A stretch of 64,000 nt of DNA from Aurantimicrobium sp. INA4 (lineage in GTDB: Bacteria > Actinomycetota > Actinomycetes > Actinomycetales > Microbacteriaceae): positions 124,001-188,000 of the forward strand of contig NZ_AP027040.1 of assembly GCF_027924525.1 (NCBI RefSeq), written 5' to 3'. Within the stretch, counting starts at the first letter, position 1, and each line of letters opens with the position of its first letter. Of the stretch, positions 34,701 to 44,925 are shown in pieces. Position numbers and translations under genes: made by a program. The notes under the pieces were generated by a model. That model was not told the DNA's origin. It was given only the letters and a program-made list of their open reading frames with translations, and searched no databases.

Positions 34701-35264
34701 GTGACCACACCTACTCGTGATGGACAGCGCCTCATCGGTGCTTCCGGTAAGGCCCGTCTGTTCGACGGTCGTTCCGGTGAGCCATTCCCTGAGCCCATCT
34801 CTGTGGGTTACATGTACATCCTGAAGCTGCACCACCTTGTCGATGACAAGATTCACGCACGTTCAACGGGTCCTTACTCGATGATCACGCAGCAGCCTCT
34901 TGGTGGTAAGGCACAGTTCGGTGGACAGCGCTTTGGTGAGATGGAGGTGTGGGCACTGGAAGCTTATGGTGCCGCTTACGCACTTCAGGAACTTCTCACC
35001 ATCAAGTCCGACGACATCGTGGGCCGTGTCAAGGTTTACGAAGCCATCGTCAAGGGCGAGAACATCCAGGAGCCCGGTATCCCCGAGTCGTTCCGTGTTC
35101 TCATGAAGGAAATGCAGTCCCTCGGTCTCAACGTTGAGGTTCTCAACGAAGCTGGCGATGTCGTCAGCCTCCGCGACGCCGACGATGAGGCATACCGCGC
35201 CGCTGAAGAGCTCGGTATCAACATCTCTACCCGTTTCGAGTCTTCGTCCATCGACGAGATCTAA
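31770..35264 (+). CDS. rpoB: DNA-directed RNA polymerase subunit beta
   Basis: The beta subunit of RNA polymerase, 1164 residues from the TTG start at 31770. This start is chosen because GGAGG (31757-31761) lies eight bases upstream and the protein then begins MAAARNAK, as in related species; upstream in-frame GTG and ATG codons lack such a site. The rifampicin-binding cluster (about residues 420-460) reads [28 protein letters not shown], which is the sensitive wild-type form. The C-terminus ends with the usual [15 protein letters not shown] tail. rpoC follows after 40 bases. Confidence 0.97.
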   Translation: MAAARNAKDTKSIKNGRSASRLSFAKITDTLTVPDLLALQTESFDWLVGNEHWQKRVEEAKKEGRQDLPSRTGLEEIFEEISPIENLDETMQLSFTNPYLEPEKYSIFECKERGKTYAAPLYVEAEFMNHVTGEIKTQTVFMGDFPLMTEKGTFIINGTERVVVSQLVRSPGVYFERAQEKTSDKDVYSARIIPSRGAWLEFEIDKRDAVGVRIDRKRKQSVTVFLKALGLTSEEIATEFAGYDSILQTLEKDTILTKEDALRDIYRKLRPGEQVAAEAARALLDNFYFSPKRYDLAKVGRYKINRKLGLEAPLTDSVLRVEDIIATIKYLVALHNDEKTFPGVRDGKKVDIRLDVDDIDHFGNRRIRAVGELIQNQVRTGLSRMERVVRERMTTQDIEAITPQTLINVRPVVAAIKEFFGTSQLSQFMDQNNPLAGLTHKRRLSALGPGGLSRERAGVEVRDVHSSHYGRMCPIETPEGPNIGLIGSLASFARINAFGFIETPYRRVVKGKVTEHIDYLTASEEDDFVVAQANAPLTKDSHFAEERVLVRRKGGEVELVPAAEVDYMDVSPRQMVSVGTSLIPFLEHDDANRALMGANMQRQAVPLLRSESPLVGTGMENFAAIDAGDVILANAAGVVSEVSADVVTVQLDAGGTEDYFLRKFDRSNQGTSYNHRVIVTAGERVEVGQVIADGPATENGELALGKNLLVAFMPWEGHNFEDAIILSQRLVQDDVLSSIHIEEYDVDARDTKLGKEEITRDLPNVSPELIANLDERGIIRIGAEVRPGDILVGKVTPKGETELSAEERLLRAIFNEKSREVRDTSLKVPHGEAGTIIGVKVFDAENDEDELGSGVNQRVVVYIAQKRKITEGDKLAGRHGNKGVIAKILPVEDMPFLEDGTPVDVVLNPLGIPGRMNFGQVLETHLGWIAKQGWKVEGNPEWAANLPAEAFEAAPGTKVATPVFDGALEEEIAGLLDVTTPTRDGQRLIGASGKARLFDGRSGEPFPEPISVGYMYILKLHHLVDDKIHARSTGPYSMITQQPLGGKAQFGGQRFGEMEVWALEAYGAAYALQELLTIKSDDIVGRVKVYEAIVKGENIQEPGIPESFRVLMKEMQSLGLNVEVLNEAGDVVSLRDADDEAYRAAEELGINISTRFESSSIDEI

Positions 35265-35304
35265 ACGACAGTCAGACAAGTAAGAATCTAAGGAAAGAGT
35301 TAAA

Positions 35305-38300
35305 TTGCTCGACGCAACCGCTTTTGACAAGCTTCGTATCGGTCTGGCCACTGCTGACGACATTCGTCGTTGGTCGTTTGGTGAGGTCAAGAAGCCCGAA
35401 ACAATCAACTACCGTACCCTCAAGCCTGAGAAGGACGGCCTCTTTGGTGAGCAGATCTTCGGACCTTCTCGCGACTGGGAATGCTCCTGTGGCAAGTACA
35501 AGCGTGTCCGCTTCAAGGGCATCGTCTGTGAGCGCTGTGGCGTAGAGGTCACCAAGTCATCCGTGCGCCGTGAGCGCATGGGTCACATTGAGTTGGCCGC
35601 TCCCGTTACCCACATCTGGTACTTCAAGGGTGTTCCTAGCCGTCTGGGTTACCTCCTGGACATGGCACCGAAGGACCTTGAAAAGGTCATCTACTTCGCT
35701 GCCTACATGGTTATCGACATCGATGAAGAGGGCCGTCATGCTGACATGCCTGGTCTGGAGAACGAGCTTCGTCTCGAGCTGAAGACCCTTGGAGACCAGC
35801 GCGATGCTCGCATTGCTGACCGCATGCAGCGTCTGGAAAACGACCTCGCAGCTCTCGAAGCTGAAGGTGCAAAGTCAGACCAGAAGCGTCGTGCGAAGGA
35901 CGTAGCTGAGAAGGAAATGTCTCAGATCCGCAAGTCCATCGACGACGAAATCGCTCGCCTCGAGCGCGTCTGGGAAGACTTCCGCAACCTCAAGGTTGGC
36001 GACCTCAAGCCTGAAGACGCTGTCTTCAACGAGCTGGTAGACCGCTACGGCCTGTACTTCGACGCCTTCATGGGTGCTGAAGCAATCAAGCGCCGTCTAG
36101 AAACCTTCGACCTGGAAGCAGAAGCGGAAGCTCTGCGTCTGGAAATCACCGAAGGTAAGGGTGCTAAGAAGATCCGTGCGATCAAGCGCCTCAAGGTTGT
36201 ATCTTCCTTCATCAACACCGGAACCAGCCCTGCGGCTATGGTTCTCGATGTTGTTCCCGTTATCCCACCAGAGCTTCGCCCCATGGTTCAGCTCGACGGT
36301 GGACGCTTTGCGACCTCTGACCTCAACGACCTTTACCGTCGTGTGATCAACCGCAACAACCGTCTGCGTCGTCTGCTTGACCTGGGTGCTCCAGAGATCA
36401 TCGTGAACAACGAAAAGCGCATGCTGCAGGAAGCAGTTGACGCGCTGTTCGACAACGGTCGTCGTGGACGTCCAGTTACCGGAACCGGTAACCGTGCGCT
36501 CAAGTCACTCTCTGACATGCTCAAGGGTAAGCAGGGTCGTTTCCGTCAGAACCTGCTTGGTAAGCGCGTGGACTACTCCGGTCGTTCCGTGATTATCGTT
36601 GGTCCTCAGCTCAAGCTGCACCAGTGTGGTCTGCCTAAGCAGATGGCGCTCGAGCTGTTCAAGCCATTCGTCATCAAGCGTCTGATCGACCTGAGCCACG
36701 CTCAGAACATCAAGAGCGCCAAGCGCATGGTTGAGCGTAGCCGCCCCCAGGTGTGGGATGTTCTCGAAGAGATCATCCGCGAACGTCCTGTTCTGCTGAA
36801 CCGCGCACCAACCCTGCATCGTCTCGGTATTCAGGCATTTGAACCTCAGCTCATTGAAGGTAAGGCTATTCAGCTTCACCCTCTCGTGTGTGCTGCGTTC
36901 AACGCTGACTTCGACGGTGACCAGATGGCTGTTCACCTTCCTCTGTCGGTTGAGGCTCAGGCCGAAGCACGCATCTTGATGCTTGCTTCGAACAACATCC
37001 TCAAGCCTTCAGACGGTCGCCCCGTGACCCTGCCTACTCAGGACATGATCATTGGTCTGCACCACCTCACTACCGTGAAGGAAGGTGCAACCGGTGAAGG
37101 TCGCGCATTCAGCTCGATTGCTGAGGCAATCCTCGCTCACGACCAGCACACGCTGGACCTCAACGCGATGGCACGCATTCGTCTGAATGATGTTGTCTTT
37201 GCTGAGGGTGAAGCACCTGAGGGTTACACCGGTGGTCCCGTTTTGGTCAACACCACTTTGGGTCAGGCACTGTTCAACGAGGCTCTGCCCGCTGACTACC
37301 CCTACGTCCAGAAGGTTGCGGACAAGGGAACCATCTCTGCAATCGTCAACGACCTCGCTGAGCGTTACCCCAAGACTGTGGTTGCGGCGACCCTTGACAA
37401 CATCAAGGACGCTGGTTTCCACTGGGCTACTCGCTCCGGTGTGACCGTTGCACTCTCCGACGTTCTGACTCCTCCAAACAAGCGCGAAATCGTTGCTGGT
37501 TACGAGAAGTTGGCTGCGAAGGTTCAGTCTGAGTTCGAGAAGGGCATGATCACTGACAACGAACGTCGTCAGGAACTGATCAAGATCTGGACCGACGCTA
37601 CCGCTGAAGTTGCTGAAGCTATGCAGAAGAACTTCCCTGCGAACAACACCATTAACCGCATGGTCACCTCTGGTGCTCGTGGTAACTGGCTGCAGGTTCG
37701 TAACATCGCGGGTATGCGTGGCCTGGTGAACAACCCGAAGGGTGAAATTATCCCTCGCCCGATCATCAACTCTTACCGTGAAGGTCTCTCCGTTGTGGAG
37801 TACTTCATCGCTACCCACGGTGCTCGTAAGGGTCTGGCTGACACTGCTCTGCGTACCGCAGACTCCGGTTACCTCACTCGTCGTCTCGTCGACGTCTCGC
37901 AGGATGTCATCATCCGCGAAGAGGACTGTGGCACCACTAAGGGTCTCGACCTGCCAATCGCTGCCGCTAACGCAGCCGGTGAGCTGGTTCGTGACGCCAA
38001 CGTGGAGAACTCCATCTACGCTCGTAGCCTCGCTGCAGACGCAGTCGACGCTCAGGGTAACGTCATCGCCAAGGCTGGCGACGACGCAGGTGACGTTCTG
38101 ATCGACACCCTCATCGCTGCTGGCATCAACGAGGTCAAGGTCCGTTCGGTCCTGACCTGTGAGTCTGCAACCGGTGTATGTGCTGCCTGCTACGGCCGTT
38201 CACTTGCTACCGGCAAGCTGGTAGACATCGGTGAAGCCGTCGGTATTATCGCTGCTCAGTCCATTGGTGAACCTGGAACCCAGCTCACCATGCGTACCTT

Positions 38301-39180
38301 CCACACTGGTGGTACCGCTGGTGCAGACGACATTACCCAGGGTCTGCCACGTGTTCAGGAGCTCTTCGAAGCACGTACCCCTAAGGGTGCATCGCCTATC
38401 GCTGAGACTGCTGGTCGCATCACCATCGAAGAGACCGACAAGAGCCGTAAGGTCATCCTCACACCAGACAACGGTGATGAGCCTGTGATCTACCCCGTGC
38501 TCAAGCGTTCGACTCTCCTCGTATCAGATGGAGACCACGTTGAACTCGGACAGCAGCTCCAGGTTGGAACCGTTGACCCCAAGGAAGTTCTGCGCGTACA
38601 GGGCGTTCGCGCCGTACAGCAGCACCTCGTTGGTGGCGTGCAGGGCGTATACCGCTCGCAGGGTGTACCTATCCACGACAAGCACATTGAGGTCATCGTT
38701 CGTCAGATGCTCCGCAAGGTAACTGTTGTTGAGCACGGTGACACCGAACTGCTCCCCGGTGAGCTCGTTGACCGCTCGCGTTACACCGAGCTCAACCGTG
38801 CTGCGCTGCAGGAAGGCAAGAAGACTGCTTCGGCTCGTCAGGAAGTCCTCGGTATTACCAAGGCGTCGCTGGCAACCGAGTCATGGCTGTCGGCTGCCTC
38901 CTTCCAGGAGACCACCCGTGTTCTCACCCAGGCTGCGATGGACGGCAAGTCCGATCCTCTCGTCGGCCTTAAGGAGAACGTCATCATCGGTAAGCTCATC
39001 CCCGCCGGAACCGGTCTTGCGAAGTACCGCAACATCGCCGTCGAGGCAACCGAGGAAGCTAAGGCAGAACGCTACCCCAACCGCATCTTCGCGGCTGAGG
39101 GTGACTTCTCTGACGCTGACCTGAGCTTTGTCGACTTCGAGTCTTTCTCGTCGGATGACTTCTCTGGTAACTACAACTAA
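35305..39180 (+). CDS. rpoC: DNA-directed RNA polymerase subunit beta'
   Basis: The catalytic beta' subunit, 1291 residues, with TTG start preceded by AAGGAAAG. The N-terminal zinc-binding cysteines ([20 protein letters not shown], near residues 60-79) and the absolutely conserved [12 protein letters not shown] metal-binding loop (near residue 535) are present, as is the trigger-loop region around MRTFHTGG. A second zinc site is seen in [13 protein letters not shown]. The actinobacterial length and lack of a large insert are normal. It ends with a strong terminator. Confidence 0.98.
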   Translation: MLDATAFDKLRIGLATADDIRRWSFGEVKKPETINYRTLKPEKDGLFGEQIFGPSRDWECSCGKYKRVRFKGIVCERCGVEVTKSSVRRERMGHIELAAPVTHIWYFKGVPSRLGYLLDMAPKDLEKVIYFAAYMVIDIDEEGRHADMPGLENELRLELKTLGDQRDARIADRMQRLENDLAALEAEGAKSDQKRRAKDVAEKEMSQIRKSIDDEIARLERVWEDFRNLKVGDLKPEDAVFNELVDRYGLYFDAFMGAEAIKRRLETFDLEAEAEALRLEITEGKGAKKIRAIKRLKVVSSFINTGTSPAAMVLDVVPVIPPELRPMVQLDGGRFATSDLNDLYRRVINRNNRLRRLLDLGAPEIIVNNEKRMLQEAVDALFDNGRRGRPVTGTGNRALKSLSDMLKGKQGRFRQNLLGKRVDYSGRSVIIVGPQLKLHQCGLPKQMALELFKPFVIKRLIDLSHAQNIKSAKRMVERSRPQVWDVLEEIIRERPVLLNRAPTLHRLGIQAFEPQLIEGKAIQLHPLVCAAFNADFDGDQMAVHLPLSVEAQAEARILMLASNNILKPSDGRPVTLPTQDMIIGLHHLTTVKEGATGEGRAFSSIAEAILAHDQHTLDLNAMARIRLNDVVFAEGEAPEGYTGGPVLVNTTLGQALFNEALPADYPYVQKVADKGTISAIVNDLAERYPKTVVAATLDNIKDAGFHWATRSGVTVALSDVLTPPNKREIVAGYEKLAAKVQSEFEKGMITDNERRQELIKIWTDATAEVAEAMQKNFPANNTINRMVTSGARGNWLQVRNIAGMRGLVNNPKGEIIPRPIINSYREGLSVVEYFIATHGARKGLADTALRTADSGYLTRRLVDVSQDVIIREEDCGTTKGLDLPIAAANAAGELVRDANVENSIYARSLAADAVDAQGNVIAKAGDDAGDVLIDTLIAAGINEVKVRSVLTCESATGVCAACYGRSLATGKLVDIGEAVGIIAAQSIGEPGTQLTMRTFHTGGTAGADDITQGLPRVQELFEARTPKGASPIAETAGRITIEETDKSRKVILTPDNGDEPVIYPVLKRSTLLVSDGDHVELGQQLQVGTVDPKEVLRVQGVRAVQQHLVGGVQGVYRSQGVPIHDKHIEVIVRQMLRKVTVVEHGDTELLPGELVDRSRYTELNRAALQEGKKTASARQEVLGITKASLATESWLSAASFQETTRVLTQAAMDGKSDPLVGLKENVIIGKLIPAGTGLAKYRNIAVEATEEAKAERYPNRIFAAEGDFSDADLSFVDFESFSSDDFSGNYN

Positions 39181-39215
39181 GTAGGAACACACTCAGTACT
39201 GAGTTTGTGACTTAC

Positions 39216-39245
39216 CGAAAGCCCCGCCACGAGGCGGGGCTTTCG
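39216..39245 (+). terminator. Rho-independent terminator after rpoC
   Basis: CGAAAGCCCCGCC (39216-39228) pairs perfectly with GGCGGGGCTTTCG (39233-39245) around ACGA, a 13-bp stem with a T-run inside its right arm. It lies 36 bases after the rpoC stop and before the ATG of the next gene. Confidence 0.85.
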
Positions 39246-39266
39246 TCGTTGTACGCTGGGCGCATC

Positions 39267-39920
39267 ATGAGTGATGTTGCACAGGAACACCCCGAGTTTT
39301 TCAAGCCAACTCCTGAAGAGGAGGCCGCTCGCGGTGCTGGTTTTGCTTCGGTGGCAGCAGGCACGAGTGAAGATTCTCCCGCTGTAGATACCAAGCCCAG
39401 CAACCGCACCACGGCAGCGCTAGTGGCACTGCTCGGGGGTGCGATCTTTGCTGTTCTCTACGCTTTAGCTGCGTGGGGCTATTCGGCAGCAGCCTGGCTT
39501 TATGGCTCATCCTCCGAAGGCACGGAAGCTGCTGCGTTCATTCAAGAACGCAGTGTGAGCTTCTTGCTGACTCCGGTGTATTGGTTGACCGTCTTTGCCT
39601 TCACGCTCTACTTTGTCCTACTTGCCATCCTGGTGAACAGGGGCCACTGGCGCTCTTTTGTGCTGTGGGGCTTGCTTGTTGCTGTGCTGACGTATGCCAC
39701 CGCAATTGCAGCAGGATTGCTCACCGTTCGCGCGTGGACCTTGACCTACAGCGAAGCTATTGAGTTTATGTGGCGCGGAATTGCCTTCAACCCGTTGGTT
39801 TTGGTTGCCGTAGTGCTCTCTCGAGAAATTCCCATCTGGCTCGGTGGCTGGATTGCTTTGAAGGCACGCAAATATCGTGACGCGGATCAGACCGCCGCTA
39901 GCGAGGAAATTGCCGTTTGA
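39267..39920 (+). CDS. Four-helix membrane protein of unknown function
   Basis: Starting at the ATG at 39267 the product has 217 residues; an earlier in-frame start at 39207 would run through the rpoC terminator. An acidic N-terminal cytoplasmic segment (about residues 1-45) precedes four to five hydrophobic helices (about 48-75, 96-122, 128-150, 165-185) and a charged tail. I do not recognise a family. TACGCT a few bases before the start might give a very short or leaderless transcript. It sits alone between rpoC and rpsL, as unnamed membrane genes often do in related genomes. Confidence 0.72.
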   Translation: MSDVAQEHPEFFKPTPEEEAARGAGFASVAAGTSEDSPAVDTKPSNRTTAALVALLGGAIFAVLYALAAWGYSAAAWLYGSSSEGTEAAAFIQERSVSFLLTPVYWLTVFAFTLYFVLLAILVNRGHWRSFVLWGLLVAVLTYATAIAAGLLTVRAWTLTYSEAIEFMWRGIAFNPLVLVAVVLSREIPIWLGGWIALKARKYRDADQTAASEEIAV

Positions 39921-40070
39921 CCCGGTGCCATCTGCTGGGATAAGCTCTTCAATTGGTGCGTTTTGCGCGCCAGAAACACCTTAAGGGTCAACCCACTATT
40001 CCGGTGGCGAACCCCCACGGCATATCTGTTATTAATGACTCCACACTCGTGGCGTCGCGGCAGATGTTCA

Positions 40071-40085
40071 GCTAAATCGTTTAGC
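40071..40085 (+). promoter_or_regulatory. Small hairpin in the rpsL leader
   Basis: GCTAAA and TTTAGC form a perfect 6-bp stem with loop TCG, 34 bases before the GTG of rpsL. The surrounding 199-base gap (39921-40119) shows no convincing -10/-35 pair to my eye, although it must carry a promoter for the str operon. Confidence 0.35.
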
Positions 40086-40119
40086 GACTGTCACCGTGCA
40101 GTTTTAATAAGGAGAAATA

Positions 40120-40494
40120 GTGCCAACTATTAACCAGTTGGTTCGTAAGGGACGTACGCCTAAGGTCACCAAGACCAAGGCTCCAGCCCTGAAGTCGAAC
40201 CCACAGCAGCGTGGCGTATGCACCCGTGTGTACACCACCACCCCCAAGAAGCCCAACTCGGCTCTTCGTAAGGTTGCTCGTGTCAAGCTCAGCAACGGAA
40301 CCGAAGTAACCGCCTACATTCCCGGTGAAGGTCACAACCTCCAGGAGCACTCGATGGTGCTCGTTCGTGGTGGTCGTGTAAAGGACCTCCCCGGTGTTCG
40401 TTACAAGATCGTTCGTGGTGCACTCGACACCCAGGCCGTGAAGAACCGTAAGCAGGCTCGTAGCCGCTACGGAGCGAAGATGGAGAAGAAGTAA
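40120..40494 (+). CDS. rpsL: 30S ribosomal protein S12
   Basis: The 124-residue decoding-centre protein starts at GTG after [23 protein letters not shown] contains the Lys corresponding to position 43 of E. coli, and [10 protein letters not shown] the Lys corresponding to position 88; both are the streptomycin-sensitive form. The aspartate of the KDLPG loop is present. Its stop overlaps rpsG by one base (TAATG), so the str operon rpsL-rpsG is translationally coupled. Confidence 0.98.
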   Translation: MPTINQLVRKGRTPKVTKTKAPALKSNPQQRGVCTRVYTTTPKKPNSALRKVARVKLSNGTEVTAYIPGEGHNLQEHSMVLVRGGRVKDLPGVRYKIVRGALDTQAVKNRKQARSRYGAKMEKK

Positions 40495-40964
40495 TGCCTC
40501 GTAAAGGTCCCGCTCCTAAGCGTCCCGTTGTCGCCGATCCCGTATACGGCGCCCCCATTGTTACCCAGCTCGTCAACAAGATTCTTCTTGATGGCAAGAA
40601 GGGTCTCGCAGAGCGCATCGTTTACGGTGCACTCGAAGGTGTAACCGCAAAGACCGGTGCAGATGCAGTCGTCACTCTCAAGAAGGCACTCGACAACGTG
40701 CGCCCCACCCTTGAGGTTCGCTCTCGCCGTGTTGGTGGTTCGACCTACCAGGTCCCCGTTGAGGTTAAGCCTCACCGTGCAAACACCCTCGCACTGCGTT
40801 GGTTGACCAGCTACGCCAAGGCTCGCCGCGAAAAGACCATGACTGAGCGTCTCATGAACGAGATTCTCGATGCATCAAACGGTCTGGGCGCAGCAGTCAA
40901 GCGTCGCGAAGACACCCACAAGATGGCCGAGTCGAACAAGGCCTTCGCTCACTACCGCTGGTAG
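40494..40964 (+). CDS. rpsG: 30S ribosomal protein S7
   Basis: The 156-residue head-nucleating protein of the small subunit. The start [20 protein letters not shown] and the core [20 protein letters not shown] are typical, with the C-terminal [21 protein letters not shown]. Length is normal. It overlaps rpsL by one base and precedes fusA by 42 bases, the classical str order. Confidence 0.98.
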   Translation: MPRKGPAPKRPVVADPVYGAPIVTQLVNKILLDGKKGLAERIVYGALEGVTAKTGADAVVTLKKALDNVRPTLEVRSRRVGGSTYQVPVEVKPHRANTLALRWLTSYAKARREKTMTERLMNEILDASNGLGAAVKRREDTHKMAESNKAFAHYRW

Positions 40965-41006
40965 ACCGAGCCAGTCCCTGTTCACCCCTAATTTCGGAGG
41001 AATCCT

Positions 41007-43124
41007 GTGGCACAAGACGTGCTTACTGACCTAAACAAGGTCCGCAACATCGGCATCATGGCTCACATCGATGCTGGAAAGACCACCACAACTGAGCGAA
41101 TCCTGTTCTACACCGGTGTTAACCACAAGATCGGTGAAACTCACGATGGTGCGTCAACCATGGACTGGATGGCCCAGGAGCAGGAGCGTGGTATCACGAT
41201 TACTTCTGCTGCAACCACCTGTTTCTGGAACAAGAACCAGATCAACATCATTGACACCCCCGGTCACGTTGACTTCACCGTGGAGGTGGAGCGTTCGCTC
41301 CGCGTTCTCGACGGTGCTGTTGCTGTGTTCGATGGTAAGGAAGGTGTTGAGCCTCAGTCTGAGACCGTATGGCGTCAGGCTGACAAGTACGACGTTCCTC
41401 GTATCTGCTTCGTCAACAAGATGGACAAGCTGGGTGCTGACTTCTACTTCACCGTAGACACCATCGTCAAGCGTCTGGGTGCTAAGCCACTTGTTATCCA
41501 GCTTCCTATCGGTTTCGAGAACACCTTCGAAGGTGTTGTTGACCTGGTAGAGATGCGCGCACTCACCTGGCGTGGAGACGCAAAGGGTGACGTGGAAATG
41601 GGTGCCAAGTACGACATCGAAGAGATCCCTGCTGATCTCGTTGACAAGGCAAACGAATACCGCGCCAAGCTCATCGAAGCTGTTGCTGAAGGTGACGACG
41701 AACTCCTCGAGCGTTACCTCAACGGTGACGACCAGTTCACTGTTGCTGAGATCAAGAAGGCTATCCGCAAGATGGTTATCGCTTCTGAGATCTACCCCGT
41801 TCTGTGTGGCTCTGCCTTCAAGAACCGTGGTGTTCAGCCCATGCTCGACGCTGTAGTTGACTACCTCCCCAGCCCGCTCGACGTTCCTGCAACCCAGGGT
41901 CACGACGTGCGCGATGAGGAAAAGGTCATCGAGCGTAAGCCAGATGCAAAGGAGCCTTTCTCGGCTCTGGCCTTCAAGGTTGCGGTACACCCCTTCTTCG
42001 GTCGTCTGACCTACACCCGTGTTTACTCGGGTGCAGCTGACTCCGGCGCCCAGGTGCTCAACGCAACCAAGGACAAGAAGGAACGTATCGGCAAGATCTT
42101 CCAGATGCACGCCAACAAGGAAAACCCTGTTGAGTCGATGTCTGCTGGTCACATCTACGCCGTGATCGGTCTGAAGGACACCACCACTGGTGACACCCTC
42201 TGCGATCCTGCAAACCCCATTGTTCTGGAGTCCATGAGCTTCCCCGAGCCTGTTATCTCGGTTGCTATTGAGCCCAAGACTAAGGCTGACCAGGAGAAGC
42301 TGGGTACTGCTATCCAGAAGCTTGCTGAAGAAGACCCCACCTTCCGTGTTGAGCAGGACCAGGAAACTGGTCAGACTGTGATCTCCGGTATGGGTGAGCT
42401 TCACCTCGACATCCTCGTAGACCGTATGCGTCGCGAGTTCAACGTTGAGGCAAACGTGGGTAAGCCACAGGTTGCCTACCGCGAGACCATTCGTCGCAAG
42501 GTAGACAAGCACGACTACACCCACAAGAAGCAGACCGGTGGTTCTGGTCAGTTTGCTAAGGTTCAGATCTCGCTCGAGCCTCTCGAGGTCCAGGGCGACA
42601 AGATCTACGAATTCGATAACCAGGTCACTGGTGGACGTGTTCCTCGTGAATACATCCCATCCGTTGACGCTGGTTTCCAGGCCGCTATGGCAGTCGGTGT
42701 TCTCGCCGGCTACCCCATGGTCGGCGTCAAGGGCATCCTCGTTGATGGTGCCTACCACGACGTTGACTCATCGGAAATGGCCTTCAAGCTTGCAGGCTCT
42801 ATGGCCTTCAAGGAGGCGGCCCGAAAGGCTGACCCCGTACTTCTCGAGCCATTGATGGCTGTTGAAGTTCGTACTCCTGAGGAGTACATGGGTGACGTTA
42901 TCGGTGACCTCAACTCTCGCCGTGGACAAATTCAGTCCATGGAAGATGCAACAGGCGTCAAGGTCGTTAGCGCCCTTGTCCCACTGTCGGAAATGTTCGG
43001 ATACGTCGGTGATCTGCGGTCGAAGACCTCAGGTCGTGCGGTGTACTCGATGACCTTCGACAGCTACGCCGAGGTCCCGAAGGCTGTCGCCGACGAGATC
43101 GTCCAGAAAAACAAGGGCGAGTAA
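41007..43124 (+). CDS. fusA: Elongation factor G
   Basis: The translocation GTPase, 705 residues, starting at GTG with GGAGG upstream. The P-loop is [19 protein letters not shown] (near residue 18), switch II is [20 protein letters not shown], and the G4 motif NKMDKLGAD is present. Domains II to V follow in the normal order, including the domain IV start VAYRETI. There is only one copy in the window and no EF-G2-like features. Confidence 0.98.
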   Translation: MAQDVLTDLNKVRNIGIMAHIDAGKTTTTERILFYTGVNHKIGETHDGASTMDWMAQEQERGITITSAATTCFWNKNQINIIDTPGHVDFTVEVERSLRVLDGAVAVFDGKEGVEPQSETVWRQADKYDVPRICFVNKMDKLGADFYFTVDTIVKRLGAKPLVIQLPIGFENTFEGVVDLVEMRALTWRGDAKGDVEMGAKYDIEEIPADLVDKANEYRAKLIEAVAEGDDELLERYLNGDDQFTVAEIKKAIRKMVIASEIYPVLCGSAFKNRGVQPMLDAVVDYLPSPLDVPATQGHDVRDEEKVIERKPDAKEPFSALAFKVAVHPFFGRLTYTRVYSGAADSGAQVLNATKDKKERIGKIFQMHANKENPVESMSAGHIYAVIGLKDTTTGDTLCDPANPIVLESMSFPEPVISVAIEPKTKADQEKLGTAIQKLAEEDPTFRVEQDQETGQTVISGMGELHLDILVDRMRREFNVEANVGKPQVAYRETIRRKVDKHDYTHKKQTGGSGQFAKVQISLEPLEVQGDKIYEFDNQVTGGRVPREYIPSVDAGFQAAMAVGVLAGYPMVGVKGILVDGAYHDVDSSEMAFKLAGSMAFKEAARKADPVLLEPLMAVEVRTPEEYMGDVIGDLNSRRGQIQSMEDATGVKVVSALVPLSEMFGYVGDLRSKTSGRAVYSMTFDSYAEVPKAVADEIVQKNKGE

Positions 43125-43163
43125 TTTCGCTCCTTGTGAGTTCAGTAAAATAAATCCAACACT

Positions 43164-43185
43164 GTAGTTTCCAACCGGAAGCTAC
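43164..43185 (+). promoter_or_regulatory. Hairpin in the fusA-tuf gap
   Basis: GTAGTTTCC (43164-43172) pairs with GGAAGCTAC (43177-43185) through nine pairs, one G-U, around a four-base loop. It lies 22 bases before the tuf GTG, whose ribosome site AGGAGG is at 43197-43202. It may stabilise or pause the transcript or affect tuf translation. Confidence 0.4.
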
Positions 43186-43207
43186 TCGAATGTCCTAGGA
43201 GGACCCC

Positions 43208-44401
43208 GTGGCTAAGGCCAAATTCGAGCGCAACAAGCCTCACGTAAACATCGGAACCATTGGTCACGTTGACCACGGTAAGACCACTCTTACCGCAGCT
43301 ATCTCCAAGGTTCTCGCTGACACCTACCCATCCGCAACCAACGTTCAGCGCGACTTCGCGTCGATCGACTCCGCTCCTGAAGAGCGTCAGCGCGGTATTA
43401 CCATCAACATCTCGCACGTTGAGTACGAGACCCCTAAGCGTCACTACGCACACGTTGACGCTCCTGGTCACGCCGACTACATCAAGAACATGATCACCGG
43501 TGCTGCTCAGATGGATGGCGCAATCCTCGTTGTTGCTGCTACCGACGGTCCTATGGCTCAGACTCGCGAGCACGTTCTGCTCGCAAAGCAGGTTGGTGTT
43601 CCTTACCTCCTCGTTGCTCTGAACAAGTCCGACATGGTTGACGACGAAGAAATCCTGGAGCTCGTAGAGCTCGAGGTTCGTGAACTCCTCTCCAGCCAGG
43701 GCTTCGATGGCGACAACGCTCCTGTTGTTCGCGTATCTGGTCTCAAGGCTCTCGAGGGTGACCCCAAGTGGACTCAGTCCATCCTGGACCTCATGGAAGC
43801 AGTAGACACCTCTGTTCCAGACCCAGTACGTGACAAGGACAAGCCATTCCTCATGCCTGTTGAGGACGTCTTCACCATCACCGGTCGTGGAACTGTTGTA
43901 ACCGGTCGCGCCGAGCGCGGTACCCTCCAGATCAACTCTGAAGTTGAAATCGTTGGTATCCGCCCAACTCAGAAGACCACTGTTACTGGTATCGAAATGT
44001 TCCACAAGCAGCTCGACGAAGCATGGGCTGGCGAGAACTGTGGTCTTCTTCTTCGCGGTACCAAGCGCGAAGAGGTTGAGCGTGGCCAGGTTGTTGTAAA
44101 GCCTGGTTCGGTTACTCCTCACACCAACTTCGAAGGAACTGCTTACATCCTTTCCAAGGATGAGGGTGGGCGTCACAACCCATTCTTCGGTAACTACCGT
44201 CCACAGTTCTACTTCCGTACCACCGACGTAACCGGTGTAATCACCCTGCCTGCTGGCAAGGAAATGGTTATGCCTGGTGACACCACTGACATGACCGTTG
44301 AGCTTATTCAGCCCATCGCTATGGAAGAGGGCCTCGGCTTCGCTATCCGTGAGGGTGGTCGTACCGTAGGTGCTGGTACCGTAACCAAGATCATCAAGTA
44401 A
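43208..44401 (+). CDS. tuf: Elongation factor Tu
   Basis: The aminoacyl-tRNA-delivering GTPase, 397 residues, GTG start with a perfect AGGAGG five bases upstream. G1 [15 protein letters not shown]3 [12 protein letters not shown] and G4 NKSDMVD are intact. The C-terminal [12 protein letters not shown] is typical. Only one tuf gene is present here. Rho-independent termination follows directly, so it is the last gene of the str operon. Confidence 0.98.
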   Translation: MAKAKFERNKPHVNIGTIGHVDHGKTTLTAAISKVLADTYPSATNVQRDFASIDSAPEERQRGITINISHVEYETPKRHYAHVDAPGHADYIKNMITGAAQMDGAILVVAATDGPMAQTREHVLLAKQVGVPYLLVALNKSDMVDDEEILELVELEVRELLSSQGFDGDNAPVVRVSGLKALEGDPKWTQSILDLMEAVDTSVPDPVRDKDKPFLMPVEDVFTITGRGTVVTGRAERGTLQINSEVEIVGIRPTQKTTVTGIEMFHKQLDEAWAGENCGLLLRGTKREEVERGQVVVKPGSVTPHTNFEGTAYILSKDEGGRHNPFFGNYRPQFYFRTTDVTGVITLPAGKEMVMPGDTTDMTVELIQPIAMEEGLGFAIREGGRTVGAGTVTKIIK

Positions 44402-44418
44402 TTTCGATTACTCGATAG

Positions 44419-44450
44419 AGGGGCCGAGCTTTTGCTCGGCCCCTTTTCTT
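44419..44450 (+). terminator. Rho-independent terminator after tuf
   Basis: AGGGGCCGAGC (44419-44429) and GCTCGGCCCCT (44434-44444) form a perfect 11-bp G/C-rich stem around TTTT, followed by TTTCTT. This is a textbook intrinsic terminator 18 bases after the tuf stop. Confidence 0.92.
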
Positions 44451-44482
44451 CTGCCCAAAACCTCTTTTGGTAGCTTTGTTCC

Positions 44483-44758
44483 ATGAGTTTGACTGAGCTA
44501 CTGACCTGGGTTGGGGTTATCGCCCTCGTGATCTTCGTGATCTCATATCCCGCTCAGCGCCGATACAAAAAGCTCGGTAAGAAACCTTCCGGAGGAGCAG
44601 CCGGTGCCTTTGCGGTGATGGATGAGCTCTTTCACCCCAGCGCCCGTGAGCCTCGAATTGTCGCTGAGGAACAGGCAGAAGCCAGAGCACCAATGCCTTC
44701 AGCCGATGACAAACCATTTGACGACAATCGGATCGTCATCACGCTCCCACCAAAGTAA
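44483..44758 (+). CDS. Small membrane protein of unknown function
   Basis: The 91-residue product has one N-terminal hydrophobic helix (about residues 6-24), a basic cytoplasmic flank, then a segment AGAFAVMDELFHPSAREPRI and an acidic, disordered C-terminus. The DELFHPSA-type motif recurs, as far as I recall, in short actinobacterial membrane proteins near tuf, but no function is known to me. It begins about 32 bases after the tuf terminator. Confidence 0.7.
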   Translation: MSLTELLTWVGVIALVIFVISYPAQRRYKKLGKKPSGGAAGAFAVMDELFHPSAREPRIVAEEQAEARAPMPSADDKPFDDNRIVITLPPK

Positions 44759-44805
44759 CCTCGCTGTTCATCGCGACAAAGCGGGCAATCTACCAACAGT
44801 TGACG

Positions 44806-44822
44806 AAATATCGATGATATTT
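44806..44822. promoter_or_regulatory. Operator-like dyad upstream of the APC permease
   Basis: AAATATC (44806-44812) and GATATTT (44816-44822) form a perfect 7-bp inverted repeat around GAT. TTGACG at 44800-44805 abuts it as a possible -35 box, though no good -10 box lies 17 bases on. It is centred about 110 bases before the permease ATG. Confidence 0.4.
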
Positions 44823-44843
44823 GGGACTGGCGTTGCGTGCTTT

Positions 44844-44865
44844 CTGGGAATAGCCTGATTCCCAG
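44844..44865 (+). promoter_or_regulatory. Leader hairpin upstream of the APC permease
   Basis: CTGGGAAT (44844-44851) pairs perfectly with ATTCCCAG (44858-44865) around AGCCTG; flanking GTGC and CAC can extend the stem with a bulge. No T-tract follows, so it looks more like a leader structure or operator than a terminator. Confidence 0.4.
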
Positions 44866-44925
44866 CACGCCGTTGTGCAGCCTCGAATCAGGACCGCACT
44901 GAGCGTGAAAACCGAAAGGTCTCGC

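Noticed and set aside
39207..39266. Upstream start for the membrane protein after rpoC
   Set aside because: The extra codons run through the rpoC terminator stem, so the apparent peptide is the translation of the hairpin.
41154..42758. 534-codon open frame on the minus strand inside fusA
   Set aside because: It is antisense to a certain EF-G gene. Strong codon bias in highly expressed genes leaves the opposite frame free of stops; the translation shows no known family.
43142..44176. 344-codon minus-strand frame inside tuf
   Set aside because: Antisense shadow of EF-Tu; no plausible start site or family match.
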